Assembly (NCBI GenBank): GCA_052388025.1
Contig: JBQTIP010000188.1
Location: 1 to 24,587 of the forward strand
Length of the DNA: 24,587 nt
Direction of reading: 5' to 3'
Origin: JBQTIP01 sp052388025
Lineage (GTDB): Bacteria > Actinomycetota > UBA4738 > HRBIN12
Shown: one piece after another, positions 1 to 7,660 of the stretch
How positions within the stretch are numbered: the stretch's first letter is position 1
Layout of the letters: each line of letters begins with the position of its first letter
Notes under the pieces: generated by a model
What the model saw: the letters and a program-made list of their open reading frames with translations, nothing else
What the model was told of the DNA's origin: nothing
The model's database searches: none
Made by a program: the position numbers and the translations under genes

Positions 1-720
1 GGGCTCCGGCTCGCGGCCGAACCTCCGGAGCGCGATCCCGCCCAGGGCCTCCTCGACGATCCGATGCGCGAGGAGCGCCGTGATCTCGGAGTGGGCATAA
101 GGTACCAGCGGAAGCCCTGCCCGCGAGCCCAGGCGAAGTCCGACGGCGGGGCCAGTAGCCGCGCAACCCCACCTGGACGATGTGCCGGCCCCTGATCGAG
201 CCCTCCTCCACCAGGAGGCGAAGCGGCGTCCCGTGCGAGAGTCGCGGCTCCTCGTAGGCGTCGTCCGCGTGCGCGTCGAAGTGGATCAGCCCGAGCGACT
301 CAGGCCTCAGGTGATCCGCGACCGCGCCGACGTCCGGATGGGCGATCGAGTGATCGCCGGCCAGCACGATCGGGATCGCCCCCGCCGTCATCACTTCAGT
401 AACGGCCCGCCGGATGGCCCGGTGCGTGAGCTCCGGATAGCTGGGGGTCACCTCCACGTCTCCGTAATCGACCACCGAGAGCGTCTCGAAGGGGTCCACG
501 CCCAGGCCGATGCTCGGCCGGGATGAGCTCCAGAGATACCCGGCGTTCCGGTGGCCCTGGGGCCGAACCGGGCGCCGGGCCGGTTCGTCACCAGCTCGTC
601 CGTCGGGGCGCCCACGATGGCAGCGTCCGTGACCGCGAGCTGGCCGGGGTCCAACGCCAGCAGCCTGGCGAACGTCCCGCCTCGCCCGTATGGTGGCTCG
701 CCCGGCCGGTGGACGCGCAT
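1..720 (-). pseudogene. speB: Agmatinase-family ureohydrolase, frameshifted, 3' end outside window
   Basis: The gene starts with ATG at 720, overlapping the wecA stop by one base (TAATG), so it is the last visible gene of that operon. Read across three frames it is a clear arginase/agmatinase-family enzyme, a Mn-dependent hydrolase releasing urea from guanidino compounds. The N-terminus contains PTDELVTNRPGARFGPRA. After a shift near 551 come the metal-binding motifs GDHS and HFDAHADD, then LSHGTPLR and VGLRGYWP. A shift near 149 leads to FAWARGQGFRWYLMP, and another near 94 to SEITALLAHRIVEEAL. The C-terminal third, including the second DxD metal motif, lies beyond position 1. Each shift can be repaired by adding one C to a short C run, so sequencing or assembly error is as likely as real decay. 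Agmatinase is the best match, but other guanidino substrates are possible. Confidence 0.75.
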
Positions 721-1889
721 TAGGCGGTGTGCTCTTCGATCACGGGCGCGGACTCGGCGGGGCCGGCGCCCTTTCCCGGCTCCTTGTCCTCGATGACGAG
801 CGCGTCCAGATCGGGGCGGCCGCTCCTCCTGAGCAGCCACGGGAGGACGGTCGCGACGAACACGGCGGCGGTCAGGATCAGCGCGACCTGGAACCTGCCG
901 TCGATGAACGCGACAGCAAGGGCGCTGCCGGAGATCAGAGCGCTCCAGAGGTACATGAGCAGGACCGCCTGGCGGTGCGTGTGCCCGATCTCCAGCAGCC
1001 GGTGGTGGATGTGCTCCTTGTCCGCGTGCGTCACGCCGAGGCCCTTGCGCATCCGCCGGACGATCGCGAGCACGACGTCCAGGAACGGAATGGCGAGGAC
1101 GAGGAGCGGGAGGCCGACCGGGATCGCGATGGCGGCCAGGTCGCCCCCGGTGGGAGGATAGGGGTTCCGCCCTACGCCCGAGATGGTCGCAACCGCCATC
1201 AGAAGACCCAGGAGCATCGCTCCCGAGTCGCCCATGAAGATCTTCGCCTGGTGGAAGTTCCACGGCAGGAAGCCGATGGCGGAGCCGGCCACCACCGCCG
1301 AGATGAGCGCCGACGAGGAGGGGTCGCCACCGCCCCGGTACATGTAGGCGAAGAAGGCGAGTGCGCCGATCGCCACCATCCCGGCCGCGAGTCCGTCGAG
1401 GCCGTCGATCAGGTTCACGGCGTTCACCATCGCCACCACCCACAGCACCGTGAGGGGAACGGCGAGGTCCGACGACAGCGATAGGATCCCCTGCCCCGGG
1501 AAGTAGAAGTACAGGAGCTGCACGCCGGCCAGGACCAGCACGCCGGCCGCCAGCACCTGACCGGCCAGCTTCCCGACCGCCGAGGCCCCCCGGATGTCGT
1601 CGAACGCTCCGACGACAACGATCACGGCGCCGGCCAGCAGCGCTGCCTCGATGTCCGACGTCGTGGTGTGCAGTCCGGAGAGACCCGGCACCAATCGCGA
1701 GACAAGGAGGCCGGTCGCGGCGCCGAGGAAGATCGCGAGACCGCCGATCGTGGGCGTGGGCCTCGGATGAACCTTGCGATCGGAGGGGTGATCGATCGCC
1801 CTGAAGCGAATGGCAACGCGCCGAACCAGGGGCGTCGACAAGAACGTCACCCCGAGGCTGGCCGCGAACACCAACAGGTACGGACCCAC
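720..1889 (-). CDS. wecA: Undecaprenyl-phosphate GlcNAc-1-phosphate transferase (MraY/WecA family)
   Basis: This 389-residue polytopic membrane enzyme transfers a sugar-1-phosphate (GlcNAc in WecA/TagO) from its UDP form to a polyprenyl phosphate, the first step of many cell-wall glycopolymers. Family signatures are visible: DHPSDRKVHPRPTPTIGG near residues 33-50, AFDD (about 95-98), NLIDGLDGLAAG (about 159-170), the cytoplasmic MGDSGA motif in the 220s and HIHHRL near 301-306. About ten hydrophobic segments are spread along the chain. The last 30 residues are charged and soluble. The start is GTG at 1889, behind a purine-rich AGGGGA. The gene follows glyA after 48 nt and overlaps the ureohydrolase start. 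MraY itself is less likely because no mur or division genes are nearby, and this position after glyA is usual for actinobacterial WecA. The exact sugar is not decided by the sequence. Confidence 0.88.
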   Translation of the reverse strand: MGPYLLVFAASLGVTFLSTPLVRRVAIRFRAIDHPSDRKVHPRPTPTIGGLAIFLGAATGLLVSRLVPGLSGLHTTTSDIEAALLAGAVIVVVGAFDDIRGASAVGKLAGQVLAAGVLVLAGVQLLYFYFPGQGILSLSSDLAVPLTVLWVVAMVNAVNLIDGLDGLAAGMVAIGALAFFAYMYRGGGDPSSSALISAVVAGSAIGFLPWNFHQAKIFMGDSGAMLLGLLMAVATISGVGRNPYPPTGGDLAAIAIPVGLPLLVLAIPFLDVVLAIVRRMRKGLGVTHADKEHIHHRLLEIGHTHRQAVLLMYLWSALISGSALAVAFIDGRFQVALILTAAVFVATVLPWLLRRSGRPDLDALVIEDKEPGKGAGPAESAPVIEEHTA

Positions 1890-1937
1890 GCTTCCCCTAT
1901 CTTGGGATGTTACCGCCGGTCATCGAGCGCCGAGCAA

Positions 1938-3203
1938 TCAGTCCGGATAGATGGGGAACCTCGCCGCGAGGGCCCCAACGCGTTCGCGGACGGTCGCCTT
2001 GAAAGCCTCGTCGCCCGGGTTCCGAAGCACCTCGCCGATGATGTTCGCCACCTCCTTCATCTCCGGCTCGTCCATGCCGACCGTGGCCGGACCGGGTGTG
2101 CCGACCCGGATGCCGGAGGCGGTCCCTGGCGGCAGCGGGTCGAACGGGATCGCGTTCTTGTTGAGCGCGATCCCGACCTCGTCGCACGCAGCCTCCGCCT
2201 CCTTGCCGGTGATGCCGAGCGGCTGGAGGTCGGCGAGCGCGAGGTGCGAGTCGGTGCCGCCCGAAACGACGCGGAGGCCCTCGTCCGCGAGCCCTTGAGC
2301 CAGCGCGCGCGCCGTCCGCACGGTTCGGGCCGCGTACTCCCTGAACTCGGCAGACATCGCCTCCTTCAGCGCGACCGCCTTCGCCGCGATGCAGTGCTCG
2401 AGCGGCCCGCCCTGCATCATCGGAAACACCGCCTTGTCGATCGCCTTCGCGTGCTCCTCCCGGCACACGATGATGGCACCGCGCGGACCGCGCAGCGTCT
2501 TGTGGGTGGTGAAGCTGACCACGTCCGCATGCGGCACCGGGTTGGGGTAGGCGCCCCCGGCCGACAGGCCGACGAAGTGCGACGCATCCACCATGAAGAT
2601 CGCGCCGACGTCGTCGGCGATCGCCCGGAACGCAGCGAAGTCGATGGTCCTCGGGTAGGCGGTGAACCCGGCGAGGACGATCTTCGGGCGATGCTCCCTC
2701 GCCAGGTCGGCGACCCGGTTCATATCGAGCTGCTCGGTCTCGCGATCCACCTCGTAGCCCACGAAGTTGAACCATTTGCCGGAGAAGTTCACCGGCGAGC
2801 CGTGGGTGAGATGCCCGCCGTGCGCGAGCACCATGCCGAGCACCTTGTCGTCGGACCTGGGCTCGATGAACGCGCCGTAGACGGCCATGTTCGCCTGGGC
2901 GCCTGCGTGCGGCTGGACGTTCGCGTGCTCCGCCCCGAAGAGCTGCTTCGTCCGGTCGATCGCGAGCTGCTCGACCACGTCTACATAGCGGCACCCGCCG
3001 TAGTAGCGGCGCCCCGGGTATCCCTCCGCATACTTGTTGTTCATGGTGGACGCGAGAGCAGCCAGGACCGCGGGGCTCGCGTAGTTCTCGGAAGCGATCA
3101 GTCGGATCGTGCTACGCTCGCGCTGAAGCTCGCCCGAGATCGCGCCTGCCACCTCCGGATCAGCCCCTTTCAGCGCTTCCCAGTCCGCCGCGTAGTCCTT
3201 CAT
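1938..3203 (-). CDS. glyA: Serine hydroxymethyltransferase
   Basis: This PLP enzyme interconverts serine and glycine with transfer of a one-carbon unit to tetrahydrofolate. It is 421 residues, a normal length. Visible motifs are the substrate-binding LIASENYASPAVL (about 35-47), NKYAEGYPGRRYYGG (56-70), VQPHAGAQAN (96-105) and the PLP-lysine segment FTTHKTLRGPRGAII, with the Schiff-base lysine at about 235. The loop usually reading DMAHIAGL is DASHFVGL here; the aspartate and histidine are kept. The ATG at 3203 overlaps the rpiB stop as ATGA, so translation is probably coupled. wecA follows 48 nt downstream. Nothing suggests a specialised role beyond one-carbon supply. Confidence 0.97.
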   Translation of the reverse strand: MKDYAADWEALKGADPEVAGAISGELQRERSTIRLIASENYASPAVLAALASTMNNKYAEGYPGRRYYGGCRYVDVVEQLAIDRTKQLFGAEHANVQPHAGAQANMAVYGAFIEPRSDDKVLGMVLAHGGHLTHGSPVNFSGKWFNFVGYEVDRETEQLDMNRVADLAREHRPKIVLAGFTAYPRTIDFAAFRAIADDVGAIFMVDASHFVGLSAGGAYPNPVPHADVVSFTTHKTLRGPRGAIIVCREEHAKAIDKAVFPMMQGGPLEHCIAAKAVALKEAMSAEFREYAARTVRTARALAQGLADEGLRVVSGGTDSHLALADLQPLGITGKEAEAACDEVGIALNKNAIPFDPLPPGTASGIRVGTPGPATVGMDEPEMKEVANIIGEVLRNPGDEAFKATVRERVGALAARFPIYPD

Positions 3204-3646
3204 AGCTCACCTCGTTCGATCGCCGCGATCTGCTCGAGCCGCTTGATGTGGCGTCCGCCCTCGAACTCCGTCGCCAACCATACCCGGACGATCTGCCTCG
3301 CCAGCTCCGGGGGCACGATCCGAGCGCCCATGCCGAGGACGTTGGCATCATTGTGCTGCCTGGAGAGCTCAGCCGTGTTCAGGTCGTTGCAGAGCGCGGC
3401 TCGAACCCCATGCACCTTGTTCGCGACGATCTGCTCCCCCTGACCCGAGCCGCCCAGAACCATCCCCCGCTCGGCTCGCGCCCCCGCCACGGCCCGCGCC
3501 ACTGCCACGCAGAACTCCGGGTAGTCGACCGGCTGGGTCGAGTCGGTCCCATAGTCCAATACCTCGTGGCCCTCCTCGGCCAGGAACGCCTTCAGGTCCT
3601 CCTTCAACGCGAAGCCCGCGTGGTCGGACCCGACCGCGATGCGCAC
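3200..3646 (-). CDS. rpiB: Ribose-5-phosphate isomerase B (RpiB/LacAB family)
   Basis: The enzyme interconverts ribose-5-phosphate and ribulose-5-phosphate in the pentose phosphate pathway. At 148 residues it is family-sized. The N-terminal VRIAVGSDHAGFALK carries the Asp-His pair at residues 8-9. The catalytic segment reads GGSGQGEQIVANKV: a glycine sits where E. coli-type enzymes have cysteine, and a glutamate at about 71 matches the actinobacterial (mycobacterial) type that uses Glu as base. The chosen start is GTG at 3646, 5 nt after the phosphatase stop; an in-frame extension to 3742 would overlap that gene heavily and adds no family-like sequence. The 3' end overlaps glyA by 4 nt. LacAB-like isomerases acting on other sugar phosphates cannot be excluded. 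Confidence 0.92.
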   Translation of the reverse strand: MRIAVGSDHAGFALKEDLKAFLAEEGHEVLDYGTDSTQPVDYPEFCVAVARAVAGARAERGMVLGGSGQGEQIVANKVHGVRAALCNDLNTAELSRQHNDANVLGMGARIVPPELARQIVRVWLATEFEGGRHIKRLEQIAAIERGEL

Positions 3647-3651
3647 GGCGG

Positions 3652-4254
3652 CTAGTCCTCCTCGCCCGTCACGGCGGCGGGGGCCTGGACAGAGCCGAAG
3701 AGTCCATCGACCAGCCGCCGGCACCACTCGTCGAGCTCCCAAGCGACGGCGCGGTAACTCTCGAGCGGAAGTCCCAGGGGGTCGGCGATGTCCTCGTCGC
3801 CGGGATTTCCTGGGAACCCGGCGCGTCGGAAGGCGTCGGCCTCGACGATCCGCCGGACCACGGTCCCGGCCGGCTCGGATCCTTGCGCATTCGCGGTCAA
3901 CCCCTCCAGCAGGCGCACCAGCTCCTTCAGGGTGAAAGTTCGAGCCGCCGCCTCCGGCATCGATCCGATCACAGTGTCCCGGTGCTCGCCGGCCATCGCG
4001 ATCACGAGGTCGGACGCCTCGATGTGTTCCTTCAACAGCCGGCGGGCGATGTGACCGGAGATGTCCACGCCGCGCTCGGCGGCCGCCAGCACGGTCTCCC
4101 GCATGGCCGGCTCACCCTCCCATCCGGCCGTTCCCGTCGAAGCGACCAGCGGAGCCTCATCTCCGAACCTCCCTTGGAGGGCGTTTCGCAGAAAGCCCTC
4201 GGCCACGGGGGAACGGCAGACGTTTCCCGTGCATACGACGAGGATGGAGGCCAT
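3652..4254 (-). CDS. Low-molecular-weight protein tyrosine phosphatase family protein
   Basis: This is a cytoplasmic phosphatase of the LMW-PTP/arsenate-reductase fold. The P-loop at the extreme N-terminus, VCTGNVCRSP, supplies the CX5R motif (nucleophile Cys8, Arg14). The general acid Asp-Pro pair is in EDIADPLGLP at about 158-159. At 200 residues it is longer than the usual 150, with extra sequence around 105-150. The start taken is ATG at 4254, giving the standard MASILVVCTGN beginning; an earlier in-frame ATG at 4278 overlaps the tsaC stop and is a real alternative adding eight residues. Its place between tsaC and rpiB recurs in Actinobacteria and Firmicutes. The substrate is not evident; protein arginine or tyrosine dephosphorylation are both known in the family. 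Confidence 0.88.
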   Translation of the reverse strand: MASILVVCTGNVCRSPVAEGFLRNALQGRFGDEAPLVASTGTAGWEGEPAMRETVLAAAERGVDISGHIARRLLKEHIEASDLVIAMAGEHRDTVIGSMPEAAARTFTLKELVRLLEGLTANAQGSEPAGTVVRRIVEADAFRRAGFPGNPGDEDIADPLGLPLESYRAVAWELDEWCRRLVDGLFGSVQAPAAVTGEED

Positions 4255-4271
4255 CGGACCGGAGGGTGAGT

Positions 4272-4889
4272 CTAGCATCGGGCCTCCGGCGCCCCGAGCC
4301 CGAGCACCTCGCGGATCGTCGCGTCGGAAGCTCCACCGGGGCGAAGCACGGCAAGCTCGCCGTGGGCGAGATCGACGACCGTGGAGGGCGTCCCCGGAGG
4401 CGGCCGCTCGTCGCAGAGATAGATCGACACCGCGTCGGCGAAGATCGCCTCCAGCTCCTCGCACGTGCCGGGTGTGAGCGCTCCCGAGCGGTTCGCGCTA
4501 GTGACCGCTAGGGGTCCGCTGCGCGAAAGCACCGCGAGCGCCAACGGGTGGCGCGGCACGCGGACGCCTATCGTCTCGGGGTCGCCTCCCAGGTCCCACG
4601 GACGGCTCCGATCGGTTCGCTGAAGCACGAGCGTCAGCGGCCCCGGCCAGAGCTCTCGCGCTAGCAGTTCGGCGCGGCCGTCGAACGCGGCGATCTCCCC
4701 TGCCGATGCCGCCGAAGAGGCAAGAACCGGGAGCTCGAGATCGCGCGTCCGATCCTTCGCGCGGAACAGGCGAGCCGTGGCCGCGGCGTCGTCGGGTCGG
4801 GTCCCGATGCCGTAGACCGTGTCGGTCGGGAGCACGATCAGCTCCCCGGCGAGCGCGGCCCGGGCGGCCTCCTCGATGGGATCGCTCAC
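4272..4889 (-). CDS. tsaC: L-threonylcarbamoyladenylate synthase (Sua5/YciO/YrdC family)
   Basis: This enzyme makes threonylcarbamoyl-AMP from threonine, bicarbonate and ATP, the first step of t6A37 modification of ANN-decoding tRNAs. It is the short, single-domain form of 205 residues. Visible motifs are VLPTDTVYGIG near the N-terminus, LWPGPLTLVL in the middle, ETIGVRVPRHP, AVTSANRSG and STVVDL, all characteristic of the YrdC fold. The usual Lys-Arg cluster after the first motif reads RAKDRTRDLELP, a somewhat diverged form. The ATG at 4889 overlaps the prmC stop as ATGA. prmC-tsaC adjacency after prfA is a widely conserved translation cluster. Confidence 0.93.
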   Translation of the reverse strand: MSDPIEEAARAALAGELIVLPTDTVYGIGTRPDDAAATARLFRAKDRTRDLELPVLASSAASAGEIAAFDGRAELLARELWPGPLTLVLQRTDRSRPWDLGGDPETIGVRVPRHPLALAVLSRSGPLAVTSANRSGALTPGTCEELEAIFADAVSIYLCDERPPPGTPSTVVDLAHGELAVLRPGGASDATIREVLGLGAPEARC

Positions 4890-5716
4890 CTCCGGCGCCC
4901 CACGACGATCCGGTCCCGGCCCGCGAGATCGGGGAGGACTCGGAGGTCATCGAATCGCGGTTCGAGCCGTGCGACGACCTCCCCGGCCTGCCCCGACCCG
5001 ATCTCGAGCGCCAGGCCGCCTCCGGACCGGAGCCACGAGGCCGCCGCCTCGGCCAGTCGCTCGTATGCCTCGGCGCCACCCAGCAACGCGAGCTCCGGTT
5101 CGGCTCGCACCTCGGCCGGGAGGTCCCGGTATTCCTCCGGCGTCACGTAGGGGGGGTTGCTAACCACGAGGTCGAGCGAGCCGCGTAGCTCCTCCGGGAG
5201 CGGGGCGAGGAGATCGCCCTCCAGCACGTCCACGTCCAGCCCCAACCGGGCGGTGTTGTCGCGCGCGAGGTCGACGGCTTCCGGAGACAGATCGGTCGCC
5301 AGCACGCGCGCGTCGGGCCGCTCGTGGGCGATCGCGAGCGCGACGGCGCCGGTTCCCGTGCCGACGTCCACGATCACGGGGCTCTCCACATCGGCGACCG
5401 CCTCGAGGGCCGCCCCTACGAGGACCTCGGTCTCCGGACGGGGGATGAAGACGCCCGGCCGAACCCCGATCGTGAGCCGGCGGAACTGCTGGTCCCCCGT
5501 AAGGTGCTGCAGCGGGGTCCCCGTGCACCGCTGGCAGATCGCCCGTCCGAACATCCGGGCCTCCCGCGCCGACAACCCCTTCCGGCGCGCGTACAGGCCG
5601 GCACGGTCGGTCTCCAGCACAGCCGCGAGCAGGATCTCGGCGGTTGTACGCGGGCTCTCGACCCCGTGTCGGTCCAGATAGTCAGAAGCACGGCAGAGGA
5701 CGTCGGCGGGGGTCAT
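4886..5716 (-). CDS. prmC: Peptide chain release factor N5-glutamine methyltransferase
   Basis: PrmC methylates the glutamine of the GGQ motif in release factors, using S-adenosylmethionine. The 276-residue protein has a helical N-terminal substrate domain (about 1-85), the linker GVFIPRPETEVLV, the SAM-binding DVGTGTG at 117-123 and the catalytic NPPY at 187-190 followed by VTPEEY. The start is ATG at 5716, 5 nt after the prfA stop; the reading frame stays open far upstream inside prfA but encodes nothing family-like there. It lies directly behind its own substrate gene, prfA, and overlaps tsaC by 4 nt. Confidence 0.96.
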   Translation of the reverse strand: MTPADVLCRASDYLDRHGVESPRTTAEILLAAVLETDRAGLYARRKGLSAREARMFGRAICQRCTGTPLQHLTGDQQFRRLTIGVRPGVFIPRPETEVLVGAALEAVADVESPVIVDVGTGTGAVALAIAHERPDARVLATDLSPEAVDLARDNTARLGLDVDVLEGDLLAPLPEELRGSLDLVVSNPPYVTPEEYRDLPAEVRAEPELALLGGAEAYERLAEAAASWLRSGGGLALEIGSGQAGEVVARLEPRFDDLRVLPDLAGRDRIVVGRRR

Positions 5717-5721
5717 CCGGC

Positions 5722-6804
5722 TCAGCCCCCGTCGTTGCCGGCGGCGAGCTGCCGCGTGCGCTCGGCCGCCAACAGCGCGTCGACGAACTCGTCGATGTCG
5801 CCGGCCAGCACGTTCTGGAGCTGGTGCACGGTCACCTTCACGCGGTGGTCGGTCACCCGGTTCTCCGGGAAGTTGTACGTGCGGATCTTCTCCGCACGCT
5901 CCCCGGTACCTACCTGCGAGCGGCGGGCGTCCGCCTCCTGCTGCCGCGCTTCCTCCTGAGCCCGCTGGAGAAGCCGGGCACGCAGGTAGCGCATCGCCTT
6001 CTCCTTGTTCTGGAGCTGCGAGCGCTCCTCCTGGCATGCGACCACGATGCCGGTCGGCTTGTGGGTGATGCGAACCGCGGAGTCCGTCGTGTTGACCGAC
6101 TGTCCGCCCGGTCCCGACGAGCGGTAGACGTCGATGTCGATGTCCTCTTGGCGGATCTCGATCTCGACCTCCTCGGCCTCGGGAAGCACCGCGACCGTCG
6201 CGGTCGACGTATGGATCCGACCGCTCGATTCGGTGACCGGGACGCGCTGCACGCGGTGCACGCCGAACTCGTGCTTCAGCCGCGAGTACGCCCCTTTCCC
6301 TCGAACCTCGAGGACGACTTCCTTGAACCCGCCGAGGTCCGCGGGCGATGTGGAGAGCACGTCGGTCTTCCACCGCCGCCGCTCCGCGTAGTGCCGGTAC
6401 AGCTCGAGAAGGTCGCCCGCCCACAGCGCCGCCTCCTGCCCCCCGGCACCGGCGCGGATCTCTACGACGACGTCCTTTTCGTCGTTCGGGTCCTTCGGAA
6501 CGAGCAGCGCCTCGAAGCGTACGCGAAGCTCCTCGGCCTTCCGCTCCTCGGACTCGGCCTCGCCCCTGAGGTACGCGGCCATCTCCGCGTCGGCTTCCTC
6601 GCCGGCCATGGCCCTGGCCTCATCGACCTGCCGGAGGGCGGCTCGATACTCCCGATAGGGCACGACGATCTCGCGCAGCTCGGCGAAGTCCTTCCCGAGG
6701 CGCCGCAGTCGATCGGGGTCGGACGCGATGTCCGGGGAGGACATTTCCGCAGAGAGCCGCTCGTACCTCGCCTCGATCTCGTTCAGGCGGGATTCAAGGT
6801 CCAT
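5722..6804 (-). CDS. prfA: Peptide chain release factor 1
   Basis: RF1 terminates translation at UAA and UAG. The 360-residue protein has the standard order: an acidic helical domain 1 (about 1-105), IRAGAGGQEAALWAG at 117-130, the codon-reading PVT tripeptide at 189-191 in HRVQRVPVTESSGRIHTS, and the peptidyl-transferase motif SSGPGGQSVNTTDSAVRITH with GGQ at 233-235. PVT rather than SPF identifies RF1, not RF2. The start is ATG at 6804 (MDLESRLNEIEARYERL). A much longer open frame to 7266 is an out-of-frame overlap with the DivIVA gene and was rejected. No clear Shine-Dalgarno is seen; GATAAT lies 6 nt upstream. Confidence 0.97.
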   Translation of the reverse strand: MDLESRLNEIEARYERLSAEMSSPDIASDPDRLRRLGKDFAELREIVVPYREYRAALRQVDEARAMAGEEADAEMAAYLRGEAESEERKAEELRVRFEALLVPKDPNDEKDVVVEIRAGAGGQEAALWAGDLLELYRHYAERRRWKTDVLSTSPADLGGFKEVVLEVRGKGAYSRLKHEFGVHRVQRVPVTESSGRIHTSTATVAVLPEAEEVEIEIRQEDIDIDVYRSSGPGGQSVNTTDSAVRITHKPTGIVVACQEERSQLQNKEKAMRYLRARLLQRAQEEARQQEADARRSQVGTGERAEKIRTYNFPENRVTDHRVKVTVHQLQNVLAGDIDEFVDALLAAERTRQLAAGNDGG

Positions 6805-6810
6805 GGCTCG

Positions 6811-6816
6811 ATTATC
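6811..6816 (-). promoter_or_regulatory. Possible internal -10 element of prfA
   Basis: GATAAT on the minus strand ends 6 nt before the prfA ATG, which would place the transcript start at or next to the start codon (leaderless). No convincing -35 hexamer is seen 16-18 nt upstream. Support is only positional. Confidence 0.22.
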
Positions 6817-6847
6817 CCGGCCCGGGAGTCCGGCGACCCGGGGAAGC

Positions 6848-7558
6848 TCAGTCCGCGCTGCCGCGCGGCCGGTCCGCCTTCTTGGAGACAGGGTCGAGGG
6901 GCGGGAGGTCTGGGAGATCGAGGTCGATCGCGCGCCCGGTCGTCCAGAGCTCTTCGAACCCGCGGTCGAGCGAAGGCTTCGCCGGTTGTTTGGGTTCGTC
7001 CGTCGTCGGATCCGACGTCTCGATCGCCGAGTCGAGCTCAGTAGCCACTCCGAGTAGGCTCTCCTGCATCTCCTGGAGCTCCTCCACGAGCGAGTCCCGG
7101 CGAGTTGCGAGCTCGGAGAGCTCACGATCGGCCTCGGCCAGTGCCTCCCGCTGCGCGCGATCGCGAGCCGAGCGCGCCCCAGCCGCCTCGGACCGCGCCT
7201 CCTGCCTGAGGCGATCGGCCTCCGCGCGCGCGTCGGCGAGGACGCGCGACGCTTCCTCGTTGGCATCCCGGACCAGCCTCTCCGCTTGCTGGTCCGCTGC
7301 GCGGAGGACCTCGACCAGGCGCGAGGAGAGCTCGCCGTAGGCGTCGGGTTGCTTGACGGCGGCGCTCCGGATCGCTTCGTCCGCCTCCATCCTCGCCTCC
7401 CGGACCTGTCCCTCGAGAGCCTTCATCCGGTCTGCAACCTCATGCAGGTAGTCGCGGACCTGGTCCGGGTCGAAGCCGCGCCGGACCCTTGCGAACGACC
7501 GGCGGCGGACGGCTTCGGGCGTCATCCGGATCGGGAGATCGGTTTCGGCGGCAGGCAT
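6848..7558 (-). CDS. DivIVA-domain coiled-coil protein
   Basis: This 236-residue protein begins with a DivIVA/Wag31-like domain: RMTPEAVRRRSFARVRRGFDP at about 11-31, then DQVRDYLHEVADRM. It is followed by a long Ala/Glu/Arg-rich coiled coil from about 45 to 180 and an acidic, proline-rich tail (LDLPDLPPLDP). Such proteins self-assemble at curved membranes and organise polar growth, septation or envelope synthesis. The start ATG at 7558 is fixed by a perfect AGGAGG at 7566-7571, 7 nt upstream; a longer in-frame start at 7603 would place this Shine-Dalgarno inside the gene. It is the first gene of the prfA operon, an unusual place, since DivIVA genes normally sit near ftsZ, ylmG or ileS. Whether it is the main DivIVA or a paralogue cannot be judged from this window. 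Confidence 0.85.
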   Translation of the reverse strand: MPAAETDLPIRMTPEAVRRRSFARVRRGFDPDQVRDYLHEVADRMKALEGQVREARMEADEAIRSAAVKQPDAYGELSSRLVEVLRAADQQAERLVRDANEEASRVLADARAEADRLRQEARSEAAGARSARDRAQREALAEADRELSELATRRDSLVEELQEMQESLLGVATELDSAIETSDPTTDEPKQPAKPSLDRGFEELWTTGRAIDLDLPDLPPLDPVSKKADRPRGSAD

Positions 7559-7601
7559 TCGGAAACCTCCTGCTCGGCTCGATCGTCGGGGCCGAGGCTT
7601 C

Positions 7602-7629
7602 ACTGTAGACGGGCCCAGAGTGAATTCAA
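7602..7629 (-). promoter_or_regulatory. Promoter of the divIVA-like/prfA operon
   Basis: On the minus strand, -35 TTGAAT (7624-7629) is separated by 16 nt from -10 TACAGT (7602-7607), a good sigma-70/SigA type match. A start near 7594 would give a leader of about 36 nt containing the perfect AGGAGG. It would drive the nine-gene run from DivIVA to the ureohydrolase. Confidence 0.6.
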
Positions 7630-7636
7630 CGACCGA

Positions 7637-7651
7637 GCCCGGCGTCCGGGC
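7637..7651 (-). terminator. Small GC hairpin after the DUF1385 gene
   Basis: A 6-bp GCCCGG/CCGGGC stem with a 3-nt loop lies 10 nt beyond the stop of the DUF1385 gene. It is followed on the minus strand by a mixed, mildly T-rich stretch (TCGGTCGTTGAATT) rather than a U tract. It may be a weak terminator or an RNA 3'-end stabiliser for the rho-rpmE transcript. Confidence 0.3.
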
Positions 7652-7660
7652 GGGAACGGC

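Noticed and set aside
1668..3443. A 591-codon open frame on the plus strand
   Set aside because: It lies antisense to glyA, rpiB and wecA, has an Arg/Gly/Asp-rich composition with no domain, and is explained by high-GC third positions of the real genes.
3647..3742. Longer N-terminus for RpiB
   Set aside because: It would overlap the phosphatase by about 90 nt; the GTG at 3646 gives the exact family N-terminus.
6805..7266. N-terminal extension of RF1 by about 150 codons
   Set aside because: It overlaps the DivIVA gene out of frame and is not related to RF1; the normal RF1 N-terminus begins at 6804.
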